Shown one piece after another: positions 1 through 10,400 of a DNA stretch of 64,000 nucleotides. The notes beneath the pieces are model-generated. The model was not told the origin of the DNA. It ran no database searches and saw only the letters and a program-made list of their open reading frames with translations. How positions within the stretch are numbered: position 1 is the stretch's first letter; each line of letters begins with the position of its first letter. Origin of the DNA: Serripes groenlandicus (lineage: Eukaryota; Mollusca; Bivalvia; Cardiida; Cardiidae); assembly GCA_031761405.1 (NCBI GenBank), contig JASEVX010000001.1, positions 116,846,609-116,910,608 on the forward strand, written 5' to 3'. Position numbers and translations under genes: made by a program.

Positions 1-1210
1 TATAGTGAAAACTTAAAAAATCTTCTCCTCCGAAAGTGTAAGGCCGATTTTCAAATAATTGTGTAGAAATGTTCCTTGGGTGACCCTCTATCAGATTCCT
101 TCAAGCCATGTTGATTGGTCGAAAAACATGGCCGCCAGGGGGGGGGGCGGGCTATTTTGCTTTATATGGCTATAGTGCAAGCTTAAAAAATCTTCTCCAC
201 CAGAAGTGTCAGGCCGATTTTCAAATAATTTTGTAGAAATGTTCCTTGGGTGATCCTCTATCAGATTCCTTCAAGCCATGTTGATTGGTCAAAAAACATG
301 GCCGCCAGGGGGCGGGGCTATTTTGCCTTTTATGGCTATAGTGAAAACTTAAAAAATCTTCTCCTCCATAAGTGTCAGGCCGATTTTCAAATCATTTTGT
401 AGAAATGTTCCTTGGGTGACCCTCTATCAGATTCCTTCAAGCAATGTTGATTGGTTGAAAAACATGGCCGCCAGGGGGCGGGGGCTATTTTGCCTTATAT
501 GGCCAAAGTGAAAACTTAAAAAATCTTCAACATCTTCTCCTCAGTAACCAGTCGGTCAATTGGGATGAAACTTCACAGAAAGCATCCTCTCAATGACCTC
601 ACCAGAATTCCTTCAAATTTTTGGGATCCATGCAGAATTCTGGTTTCCATGGCAACGAAACGAAAAAAACTTCAAAATTCTTCATCTCCCAAACTGCTTG
701 GCAGATTTTCAAATAATTTTGTAGAAATGTTCCTTGGATGACCCTCTACCAGATTCCTTCAAGCCATGTTGATTGGTCGAAAAACACGGCCGCCAGGGGG
801 GCGGGGCTATTTTGCCTTATATGGCTATAGTGCAAACTTAAAAAATCTTCTCCTCCAAAAGTGTCAGTCCGATTTTCAAATAATTTTGTAGAAATGTTCC
901 TTGGATGACCCACTTTCAGATTCCTTCAAGCCATGTTGATTGGTCAAAAAACATGGCCGCCAGTGGGCAGGGCTATTTTGCATTATATGGCTATAGTGAA
1001 AACTTAAAAAATCTTCTCCTCCAAAAGTATCTGGCCGATTTTCAAATAATTTTGTAGAAATGTTCCTAGGGTGACCCTCTATCAGATTCCTTCAAGCCAA
1101 GTTGATTGGTCGGAAACTATGGCTGCCAGGGGGCGGGGCTTATATAGCTAAAGTGAACCAAAAAAATAAAATCAGGTGAGCGATTCAAGGGCCATCATGG
1201 CCCTCTTGTT
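1..1210 (+). mobile_element. Family A element (Helentron/HINE-like), left end outside window
   Basis: About seven core repeats of roughly 165 bp (key words GATTGGTCGAAAAACATGG, AGAAATGTTCCTTGG), then a 3' end AGGTGAGCGATTC, hairpin GGGCCATCATGGCCC and TCTTGTT. The same 3' end closes the A copies at 17868, 20397 and 27928. Confidence 0.8.
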
Positions 1211-1216
1211 ATTATT

Positions 1217-2150
1217 AGCTCCACTGGCTGAAAGCCAGTCGAGCTTATGTCATGGCGAATTGTCCGTCGTGCGTGCGTGCGTGCGTAAACTTTTTCCTTT
1301 AAACGACTTCTTCTCACTTACCACTTGGCCAATTTGGTTGAAACTTCATAGGAAGCATCCTCTCAATGTCCTCTCTTAAATTCCTTCAAATTTTTTGGAT
1401 CCATCCATAATTCTGGTTTCGATGGCAACCAAAAGAAAAAAATAGTGAAAACTTAAAAAATCTTCTTCTCTGAAAGTGTCAGGCCGATTTTCAAATAATT
1501 TTGTAGAAATGTTCCTTGGGTGACCCTTTATTAGATTCCTTCAAGAAATGTTGATTGGTCGAAAAACATGGTCGCCAGAGGGCGGGGCTATTTTGCCTTA
1601 TATGACCATAGTGAAAACTTAAAAAATCTTCTTCTCCGAAAGTGTTCAGCCGATTTTCAAATAATTTTGTAGAAATGTTCATTGGGTGACCCTCTATCAG
1701 ATTCCTTCAAGCCATGTTGATTGGTCGAAAAATATGGCCGCCAGAGGGCGGGGCTATTTTGCTCTATATGACCATAGTGAAAATTTAAAAAATCTTCTTC
1801 TCCGAAAGTGTTGAGCAGATTTTCAAATAATTTTGTAGAAATGTTCTTTGGGTGACCCTCTATCAGATTCCTTCAAGCCATGTTGATTTGTTCAAAAATA
1901 TGGCCACCATGGGGTGGGGCTATTTTGCCTTATATGGCTATTGTGAAAACTTAAAAAATCTTCTCCTCCGAAAGTGTCAGGCCGATTTTCAAATAATTTT
2001 GCAGAAACATTCCTTGGGTGACACTCTACAAGATTCCTTTAAGCCATGGTGGTTGGTAAAAAATATGGCCACTAGGGGACAGGGCTGTTTGGAGATTTGA
2101 TTTTTGCCTTATGGCCATGGAGCGATACTGGCCCTCTTGGGCCTCTTGTT
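1217..2150 (+). mobile_element. Family B element
   Basis: Starts AGCTCCACTGGCTGAAAGCC (5' hairpin ACTGGCT/AGCCAGT), then GTCCGTCGTGCGTGCG, several core repeats of about 165 bp related to family A, and ends with hairpin GGCCCTCTTGGGCC plus TCTTGTT. It directly follows the A copy. Confidence 0.8.
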
Positions 2151-2544
2151 TTCTTTTTTGTCACACTTTATTTGCATTGAGCATAAATCTAAAAGTACTG
2201 AATATATTTCAAGTTTCATATCAATAAGAGAGAGTCATAATAACCATAACTTATAGTGAATCATTTTTAGCTCTACTGGCCAAAGGCCAGAAGGGCTTAT
2301 GTCGTGGCGATTTGTCCGTCGTCCGTGCGTACGTCTGTCTGTCCGTCCGTCCGTAAACAATTTCTTGTTAACACAATACAGTCTTCACTTTTGATTGTAT
2401 CTCAACCAAACTTATACAGTAGTTAGATATCCATGAGAGCTCGGTTCCTTTCAAAAACCAGCCACAGATCCGCCCATGCATGACTGGATTATGGCCCTTG
2501 AAATGGTCAAAATTGCTATAAAAGAGCTTGTTAACACGATACAG

Positions 2545-3596
2545 AGCCAAAATGTGAATAATGAGAATGTATTTATAAACTCTTTTGTGACAAGGGCTCG
2601 AGACCAGTATTTACAAAACTGGCGCAGCAAAATTGATAATAGTTCAAAATTAAGTCACTATATAGACAATACAAGTCGGTGTACGAATTTGAATATTATC
2701 TAGAAATCATTACTATAAGAAAATTCAGGCGTGCTATGTCCTGTTTACGAAACGGATCACATTCTCTACAAGTTGACAAGTATAGACGTAATAACGTCTT
2801 ATATCCCGATATGTTATGCAAGTTATGTGACGCTCAGGCAATAGAAGACGAATATCATTTTGTTATGCATTGTACATGTTATGCGAGTTTGAGAAATCAT
2901 TATATACCGCTTAAGTACTGTAATCCCATTTCGTATAACAGGTTCATTTTACTTATGTCGTCTAAAAACGAGTCGGTAATCAAATCTCTTGCAACATATA
3001 TATACTATGCTTTTGAACGAAGGAAGAGGTGTTTGGTATGAATTTCAGTCACATGTTTTAAGTTTTATGTCAGTGTATACTATATATGTAATTCCATTTT
3101 GCAGCACATTACGAAGTCAGATCGATGTTCCCATATGTTATTTGTATATGCAGCAGTGAATTTAGAATGCTATAACAAAACGTATGCATATGTATATATT
3201 ATAGAAAGTAATAACATATATGTTATAAGTACATGAATCAACTGTTATACGACGTGATGACAAAATTTATGCCCATGTGTAAACCTTTAGCTTTTTCATA
3301 ATAAAATATGCTTCTATCGTAGATACTAATTCAAAACATGATGGGAAAAGTAGTAACTGCTCAAAATAACTTATTTCTCATTTCGCATCAATGTTTTCAA
3401 GGTTTTAAATAAACCACATTTAAGATACCAATTATTTCATTCTCGTATGCTTTCAATATAGACAGATCTTAACATATCATATAAGGTAAACTGTAAAACA
3501 AGTTCTGTGTGAAAATGTTATATGATGTAAACATAATTGTTATGGGCCGGTGGCCTTATGTCAATAAAATATTGTCATTGTCATTGTCATTGTCAT
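2545..3596 (+). mobile_element. 5'-truncated LINE (non-LTR retrotransposon) 3' end
   Basis: Flanked by TACAG on both sides (2540-2544 and 3597-3601) inside the C element and ending in (TTGTCA)n, as LINE 3' tails do. A broken reading frame encodes the C-terminal part of a reverse transcriptase protein: RARDQYLQNWRSKIDNSSKL, then after a frameshift near 2665-2680 CKLCDAQAIEDEYHFVMHC, the usual Cx2C...EDEYHF...C tail, and RFILLMSSKNESVIKSLATY. Confidence 0.7.
2587..3041 (+). pseudogene. Broken reverse-transcriptase C-terminus of the LINE
   Basis: Two overlapping frames (to 2703 and 2679-3041) make up one ancestral frame with a single frameshift. No catalytic core remains, so it cannot be active. 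Confidence 0.65.
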
Positions 3597-3949
3597 TACA
3601 GTCTTCACTTTTGATTGTATCTCAACCAAACTTATACAGTAGTTAGATATCCATGAGAGCTCGGTTCCTTTCGAAAACCAGCCACAGATCCGCCCATGCA
3701 TGACTGGATTATGGCCCTTGAAACGGTCAAAATTGCTATGAAAGAGCTTGTTAACACTATACAGTCTTCAATTTTGATTGTATCTCAACCAAACTTATAC
3801 AGTAGTTAGATATCCATGAGAGCTCGGTTCCTCTCGAAAACCAGCCAGATCCGCCCATGCATGACTGGATTATGGCCCTTGAAATGGTCAAAATTGCTAT
3901 AAAAGAGCTTGTTAACACGATACAGTCTTCACTTTTGATTGTATCTCAA

Positions 3950-4128
3950 TTTTTCAAAAAATAGAAAATCTCCATAATTGAATGGATAACCTAGGACAAA
4001 AAGTGGAAAACATTGTGGCAAAAGGAGAAATTGCACGTTTTGTGCATCTTCTTCTTTTGTCACTATGTTTTCAAAAAGCCGTCTGCTGCAGAGGCGTCAG
4101 AAAGCGTCTATATGAGGGAAAGGGTTAA
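3950..4128 (+). mobile_element. TTAA MITE, 5' truncated
   Basis: Right two thirds of the element, ending in GGGAAAGGGTTAA; central hairpin slightly damaged. Its left end is lost at the fusion with the C element. Confidence 0.75.
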
Positions 4129-4276
4129 TGTCACTATAGATACCATGTATGTGACACAATTCTTAACATCTCTCTTTTGGAGAAACCTACAAATAACTCG
4201 GGCTGTATGTTGGCCCTGATTTGTAAATTGTCTTCTTGTTCTTCATCATTGGCATACAAGTATACATTTGCCATTT

Positions 4277-5625
4277 AAGGAATGGAGAGCTTTTTTTCGT
4301 TTTCATGGGGGTATGAACAAAAAAACCTGATCACTCTCTATGAAATCGCGAAGCGGTTTCATAGAATGTGTGATCCGGTTTTTAGCTTTACTGGCCAAAG
4401 GCCAGAAGGGCTTATGTCGTGGCGGTGAGTGTGTCCGTCCGTCCGTCCGTCCGTCCGTAAACAATTTCTTGTTAACACGATACAGTCTTCACTTTTGATT
4501 GTATCTCAACCAAACTTATACAGTAGTAAGATATCCATGATAGCTCGGTTCCTTTCGAAAACCAGTCAAAATTGCTATAAAAGAGCTTGTTAACACGATA
4601 CAGTTTTCACTTTTGACTGTATCTCAACCAAACTTATACAGTAGTTAGATATTCATGAGAGCTTGATTCCTTTCGAAAACCAGCCAGATCTGCCCATGCA
4701 TGACTGGATTATGGCCCTTGAAATGGTCAGAAGGTCTTATGTCGTGGCGATTTGTCCGTCGTGAGTGCGTCCGTCCGTCCGTCCATAAACAATTTCTTGT
4801 TAACACGATACAGTCTTCACTTTTGATTGTATCTCAACCAAACTTATACAGTAGTTAGATATCCATGAGAGCTCGGTTCCTTTTGAAAACCAGCCAGATC
4901 CACCCATGCATGACTGGATTATGGCCCTTGAAATGGTCAAAATTGCTATATTAGAGCTTGTTAACACGATAGTCTTTATTTTTTATTGTACCTCAATCAA
5001 ACTTATACAGTATTTAGATATCCATGAAAGCTTGATTCCTTTCGAAAAACCAGCCAGATCTGTCCCATGCATGACTGAATTATGGCCCTTGAAATTGTCA
5101 AAATTGCTATAATAGGGCTTGTTAACATGATACAGTCTTTATTTTTGATTGTATCTCAATCAAACTTATACAGTAGTTAGATATCCATGAGAGCTTGATT
5201 CCTTTCGAAAACAAGCCAGATCTGTCCCATGCATGACTGAATTATGGCCCTTGAAATTGTCAAAATTGCTATAATAGGGCTTGTTAACATGATACAGTCC
5301 TTATTTTTGATTGTATCTCAATCAAACTTATACAGTAGTTAGATATCCATGAGAGTTTGGTTCATTTCTAAAAAACGGCCAGATCTACCCATGCATGGCT
5401 GGATTATGGCCCTTGAATTGTCAAAATTGCTATAATACAGCTTGTGAACACAATAGAGCTTCCATTTACTATCTGATATTCACCAAACTTAGATGGTATT
5501 TGAATATTGATGACATATTGGTTCCTTTTGAAACAAGCCAGATCAATGCCAGTAGAGCATAGGCCCTCATGGGCCTCTTGTTTTGTTCATACCCCCATGA
5601 AAACGAAAAAACCGCTCCATTCCTT
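4277..5625. mobile_element. Foldback/TIR element carrying a family C insertion
   Basis: Inverted ends of about 43-48 bp: 4277-4324 (AAGGAATGGAG...TTCATGGGGGTATGAAC) and 5583-5625 in reverse. Inside the left end lies a second palindrome at 4326-4378 (TATGAAATCGC / GCGGTTTCATA). The C copy at 4384-5582 fills the interior. Confidence 0.7.
4384..5582 (+). mobile_element. Family C element
   Basis: 5' end AGCTTTACTGGCCAAAGGCC, GTCCGTCC run, core units, and 3' end with hairpin AGGCCCTCATGGGCCT plus CTTGTT. A second partial head (GTCTTATGTCGTGGCGATTT) at 4734 shows an internal duplication or fusion of two copies. Confidence 0.75.
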
Positions 5626-5887
5626 ATATTTTAGCATTAATATGGCTATTTCAGTGAGTAATAAAACATAATAGTATTTTACAACTTTATTTTCCATAAT
5701 ACAGCACGTCGCCGATGTTAATTTTTTTTATTCATGAGGTTATGAACAAAATATTTCAGCCAATCACAGACAAGCAAAAGTGATGAACACAAAAAAACCT
5801 AAAATATTAAGAAAATGAAATTCCTTTTGAACCTTTATTTCTTAGTTGTTTTTGAAAATATTGTGATAAAATGATACTCACATTACT

Positions 5888-6111
5888 TTAACCCTTTCCC
5901 TCATATAGACGCTTTCTGAAGCCTCTGCAGCAGACGGCTTTTTGAAAACATAGTGACAAAAAAAGAAATTGCACAAAACGTGCAATTTCTCCTTTTGCTA
6001 CAATGTTTTCCACTTTTTGTCATAGGTTATCCATTGAATTATAGAGATTTTTTTGTCGAAATATGTTCACAGTCGTCTGCTGCAGAATTGTCGTATGAGG
6101 GAAAGGGTTAA
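5888..6111 (-). mobile_element. TTAA MITE, full length
   Basis: TTAACCCTTTCCC to GGGAAAGGGTTAA, 224 bp. Central palindrome AGAAATTGCAC/GTGCAATTTCT. The GCAGCAGAC and GTCTGCTGC arms are intact. Reverse orientation (long arm first). Confidence 0.9.
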
Positions 6112-7150
6112 GCTCAGATGAGCACCATGTGTGAACACTAAAAGCCAGATTTGTTATCCAATCTCATGAAAGTTCATCAGAACATTTCTTACCATCAAGG
6201 CTTGGTCAAGTATAAAACTGGTCAGGGATAGTAAAAACAGGAAATTTTAGCAAAACGATGTGAACGTTCTAAAGGTCACATTTTTGGCCGGATTACTCAA
6301 GCAACGATGCCCGTCCATTTGTCTAACTGTCCGTCTGGGCCTACGAAAGGACACTTATTGGGTACTGTTGATGTCCTTAAGCCCACCCACCGCTCTTATA
6401 AGACACTTTAATAAGGTTTTTTTTATAATGTTATAATGGGTATCTAATTAGCATATTAATGCTATTTATTCCGTAAAAGAGGGATAATTACGGAATAAAC
6501 CGTATCCTTGTTTGGTAGTACCCAAGAAGAAAAGAACAAAGGAAAATACCCAACAAATGCCCATTCGTAAGCTTTAAAGTTTCAGGTTGAGGCAAAATCT
6601 CAGTACTGGAAAGGGTTACAAACTTGAAACTTTGCCTGAAGGTAACCAGTAACAAGTTTTATTGATTTCTATGGTTACTTTAACCTTGACCTTGGTTTGG
6701 TCGATTTTCAAGGTTAAATTGCCGACAATCCAGCCTTACCGTCTTCAGCGGTTTCTTGTTTATTAAATTTTCATAAAACTTCATCAGAACATTCATCACC
6801 ATCAAATATCAGTCAAATTCAAAGCTTGGTCACATTGGATCCAAAAGAAGGTCATATGATGCCTATTCATCTAATAATCATGAACTTTTGTCAGACCATT
6901 TGCTTATATTAAGTATTGTTTGATTTTTGAAGCAGGGTCAATTTTGGCCATACACTAGATCACCTAGACTGGCAACAGTCCTTATGGTTATTTTTCAATG
7001 TTACAATTGGGGAGAACTCTAATAGACAAAATATGCATGCCTCTGATTATCGTTCTTAGGGCTTGACCATCTATGTTTCGGACACCAGTTGAAATGCAGC
7101 CATATAATAATAAACATAGAGCCTTGTGCCAGGCTATAGATCACCTGAGG
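6112..7150 (+). repeat. Degenerate H-type and other repeats
   Basis: Pieces resembling H elements (CATGAAAGTTCATCAGAAC, GTTCATCAGAACATT) are broken by a palindromic element at 6340-6571 and by unclassified repeat. No coding exon recognised up to 7290. Confidence 0.4.
6340..6571. mobile_element. Small inverted-repeat element
   Basis: Imperfect ends CTACGAAAGGACACTTATTG (6350) and, in reverse, CTTACGAATGGGCATTTGTT (6571). The interior holds a perfect pair TTTATTCCGTAA / TTACGGAATAAA at about 6467-6505. Confidence 0.5.
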
Positions 7151-7290
7151 TTAACTCTTTACATCTAGCATATTTAATCTGTCCTTCTTGTAAAGTTGTA
7201 CAGCATTATGTCTGTGTAAAAAGTTGCTTCAATTTTTAAATATCTATAAAACTGATAATGATTGAACTATTTAGTTTATATTTCTTTCAG

Positions 7291-7420
7291 ATATTGTAGA
7301 AAGACAGCAAGTCAAAAATTGAAAAGTCTTAGTAAAATTGAAGACGTTCCAGTGATACCAGATCCTGTAGAAGAACAACCACACCAAAATGGTGTTAACA
7401 CTTTCCCTGACAAAATTGAT
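7291..7420 (+). CDS. Gene 1 exon: juxtamembrane segment with Box1-like motif
   Basis: Acceptor TTTCTTTCAG ends at 7290 and donor GTAAGT starts at 7421. One base completes a split codon, then 43 codons run without a stop, ending in phase 0. Residues begin YCRKTASQKLKSLSK (basic, as after a membrane helix), then the Box1-like VPVIPDP, then EEQPHQNGVNTFPDKID. OSMR and gp130 have comparable IPDP / VPDP cores. No membrane-helix exon could be recognised upstream. Confidence 0.6.
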
Positions 7421-10400
7421 GTAAGTACTACACCTTAATTAAAGCTAGCCCACATGGAGATACATTTTGATGCCCCCTCTGCAGCAGACGCATTTTAAAA
7501 TAGTGCCAAAAAGTGAAATTGCTCATGATGAGCATTTACTCCTTTTTACCACAATGTTCATATTCAATGCATTCTGGTGATGGTATACACTCATTCCTAC
7601 ACAAACAAAAGTATTTTTAGGGACTATTTGGATGTAGATCAGCATGCATGTCAGCGGATGAATTTGGCGTAATTTGAGCATAAGTGGTATTTTTCATATT
7701 TTAAAATCCTTATTTGATGCTCAAACCCTATACTATAATGTGTGTCCGGATTATTTCAATATTCACATCATTTTATTTCATAGATTCCACCGGGCAGTGA
7801 GCATTCTAATAACAACTATCCCAAACCAACATTGGTAAGTCATAGAAAAATGTCCTTTATTGAATCAGTTTTTTAGCTCACCAGAGCACAAAGTGCTCAA
7901 AGTGAGTTTTTGTGATCGCCTTTTGTCCGTCGTCTCGTCAACATTTGCTTGTTAACACTCTAGAGGCAACATTTTGCATCCAATCTTCATGAAAGTTTAT
8001 CAGAACATATATCTCCATCAAATCTAGGCCAAGTTTGAAACTGGGTCATGTCGGGTCAAAAACTAGGTCAGCTAGGCCAAATTTAAGGAAAATCTTGTTA
8101 ACACTCTGGAAGTCGTATTTTTGGCTTGAGCATGTTGAAATTTGGTCAGAATGTTTGTCTTAGTGATATCTAAGTCAAGTTTGAATATGGGTCAGGCTAA
8201 ATTGTAGAACAATCTAGTTGACAATATAGAGATTGCATTTTTGACTTGAGCAGCTTGAAATTTTGTCACAAAGTTTGTCTTGATGATATTGCCATTGGCG
8301 CTGAAAGAATAAAGTCTTAAATAGCCCATTCTCAGGTGAGTGATTCCAGGGCCTCATGGCCCTCTTGTTTTATTTGTGTTTACAGTAATGAATATGCCGA
8401 ACTTCACATTCTTTCTGCTTTAATATGTTCCATTGTTTCATTATATTTCTTTCAATCAACTTTCTCCAAAATGCAGACATTTTTTGATAAATATGCAGCA
8501 GACAACCTGTTAAAACATTGTGGCAAAAAGAAAAATTGTTCATAGAGAACCATTGTTCTATTACCACAATGTTTACAACTCTATTTAGTAACTAAACAGT
8601 CATGTTCTTTCATTTTTTAAAGATTTTAAGGATTTTTGCCTGAATATTTCAAAGTCATATACTTCAGATTCTATCTATTTGGAAAAGGTTAAAATATCTG
8701 ATTAGTTCAAACTCAATTTAGACCAAGATATGCCCTGTCTGCTTTTCCACAATGTAATGTAGGCAGTTTGGAGCGGACTCTTAAATATGTGGTGTCTGAC
8801 CATAGCCTACAAGGTCCGTAGAAATAAATGTTATGTGGTTCAGGGTTTGTACACACATTACCAGATATCCCATTTACATAGTTGTCTGCTTTGAGAAATG
8901 TCTACATTATTTAGAAGTGTAGGGTCAATCATGAAAAGAAAAATTTGCACAGTACTTTGAAACACCTTTACAAACTCTAACTATTAATTCTTGATGTTTC
9001 ACCATTCGCTCACCTGTGCATGAAGTGCGAGTGAGCTTTTGAAATTAGCTTCCGAAGACTATCTGTCCTTCCATTCATTCATTTTTAGCTCATCTGAGCA
9101 CAAGTGTGGGATAAGCTATTATGATCACTCACCATTGGCATCTGGCCTGCATCTGTCTGTCCAATTATTTCTTAACAATTTCCTTCAAACAATTTCTCTT
9201 CTTTAACCAATGGACAAATTTCAAAATAGTTTCACAGGCATGTACTGTAGGTCATACTATTTTAAAAATTTTTTAAGAATTTAATACATGTAGCCTTGCT
9301 TGCAATCATAAAGAGGTTAAAATTCCAAACTTTACAAGTTTAAAAGTGTTGGCGAGATTTGAAAAGAATTGGCACAAATTATCCTAGGGTAACTTTCTAT
9401 CGAGGCTGTTCAAATTACTCCAATCCATTGAAACACATGGCCACCAAGGGGTGGGACTTGTTTTCCTTAACCCTTTCCCTCATACGGCAATTCTGCAGCA
9501 GACGACTTTGAACGTATTTTGTCAAAACATAGAAAATCTCCATTAGTGAATGGATAACCTATGACAAAAAGTGGAAAACATTGTGGCAAAAGGAGAAATT
9601 GCACGTTTTCAATGTGCAATTTCTTCTTTTGTCACTATGTTTTCAAAAAGCTGTCTGCTGCAGAGGCGTCAGAAAGTCTATATGAGGGAAAGGGTTAAGA
9701 TTCCCTTGCATCGAGGCAGACAACTTTGAAAACATTTATGTCGATAATATGAAAATTCTCTACAAATGGAAGAACAATATAAAATAAATTTGAAAACATT
9801 GTGGCAAATGGAGAAATTGCTCATTATGAGCTGCATTCATCAGAAAGTGCCTACATGTGGGAAAGGCTTAATACTTCATGCATATGTTCAGTGTAAAGAG
9901 AGCTTGGCCGGTTATTGGTTTCACCGATGTAGATCAAAGGTCACGTTTATAATATGTCTGTACGAAACGGTGTCATTGCCCTAGCACTTACATTTGTGGA
10001 CGGAAATCCTTCATACTTCATATATAGGTTCAGTGTCAAGAGAGTTTGGACAGGTTTGTGTTGAGTTTGTGTCTCACTGAAGTAGGTCAAAGTTCAAGGT
10101 CATATTGACTTTAATATGTCTGTACAAAATGACCCTGCTTGGGGATTTGGCGATGCTCTTGTTTATATATAGAGCAATAACATTGAAAACTTTTAAGCTG
10201 TATTAAATCAGGTGAATGATATATGGTTCTCGTATTTTTGCACAATTATGTTGTAAAACATTGAACAAATTTATAAAAAAATGTTAGTAGCAGAGCTTTG
10301 CTATTTAAAGTGTCCACAATATGACCCTGGGGTAAAAAATAAAGGCCCCACCCCAGGGGCACATGTTTTACAAAGAAAAAACGTTGTTAAAGTATACACT

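Larger units (their letters stand above)
2269..3949 (+). mobile_element. Family C element interrupted by a LINE, 3' truncated
   Basis: Starts AGCTCTACTGGCCAAAGGCC (5' hairpin), then GTCCGTCC repeats and core units of about 140-170 bp with GTTAACACGATACAGTCTTC. A LINE fragment sits at 2545-3596. The element stops at 3949, where it is fused to a 5'-truncated MITE, a deletion-type junction. Confidence 0.75.

Noticed and set aside
1176..1379. Small + strand open frame reading MSDSRAIMALLLLL
   Set aside because: It spans the 3' end of one repeat element and the head of another; similar frames recur at other copies.
4013..4219. Recurrent frames like KLHVLCNFFFCHYVFKK
   Set aside because: They appear in almost every TTAA MITE because of its hairpin; no codon bias or conservation beyond the DNA element.
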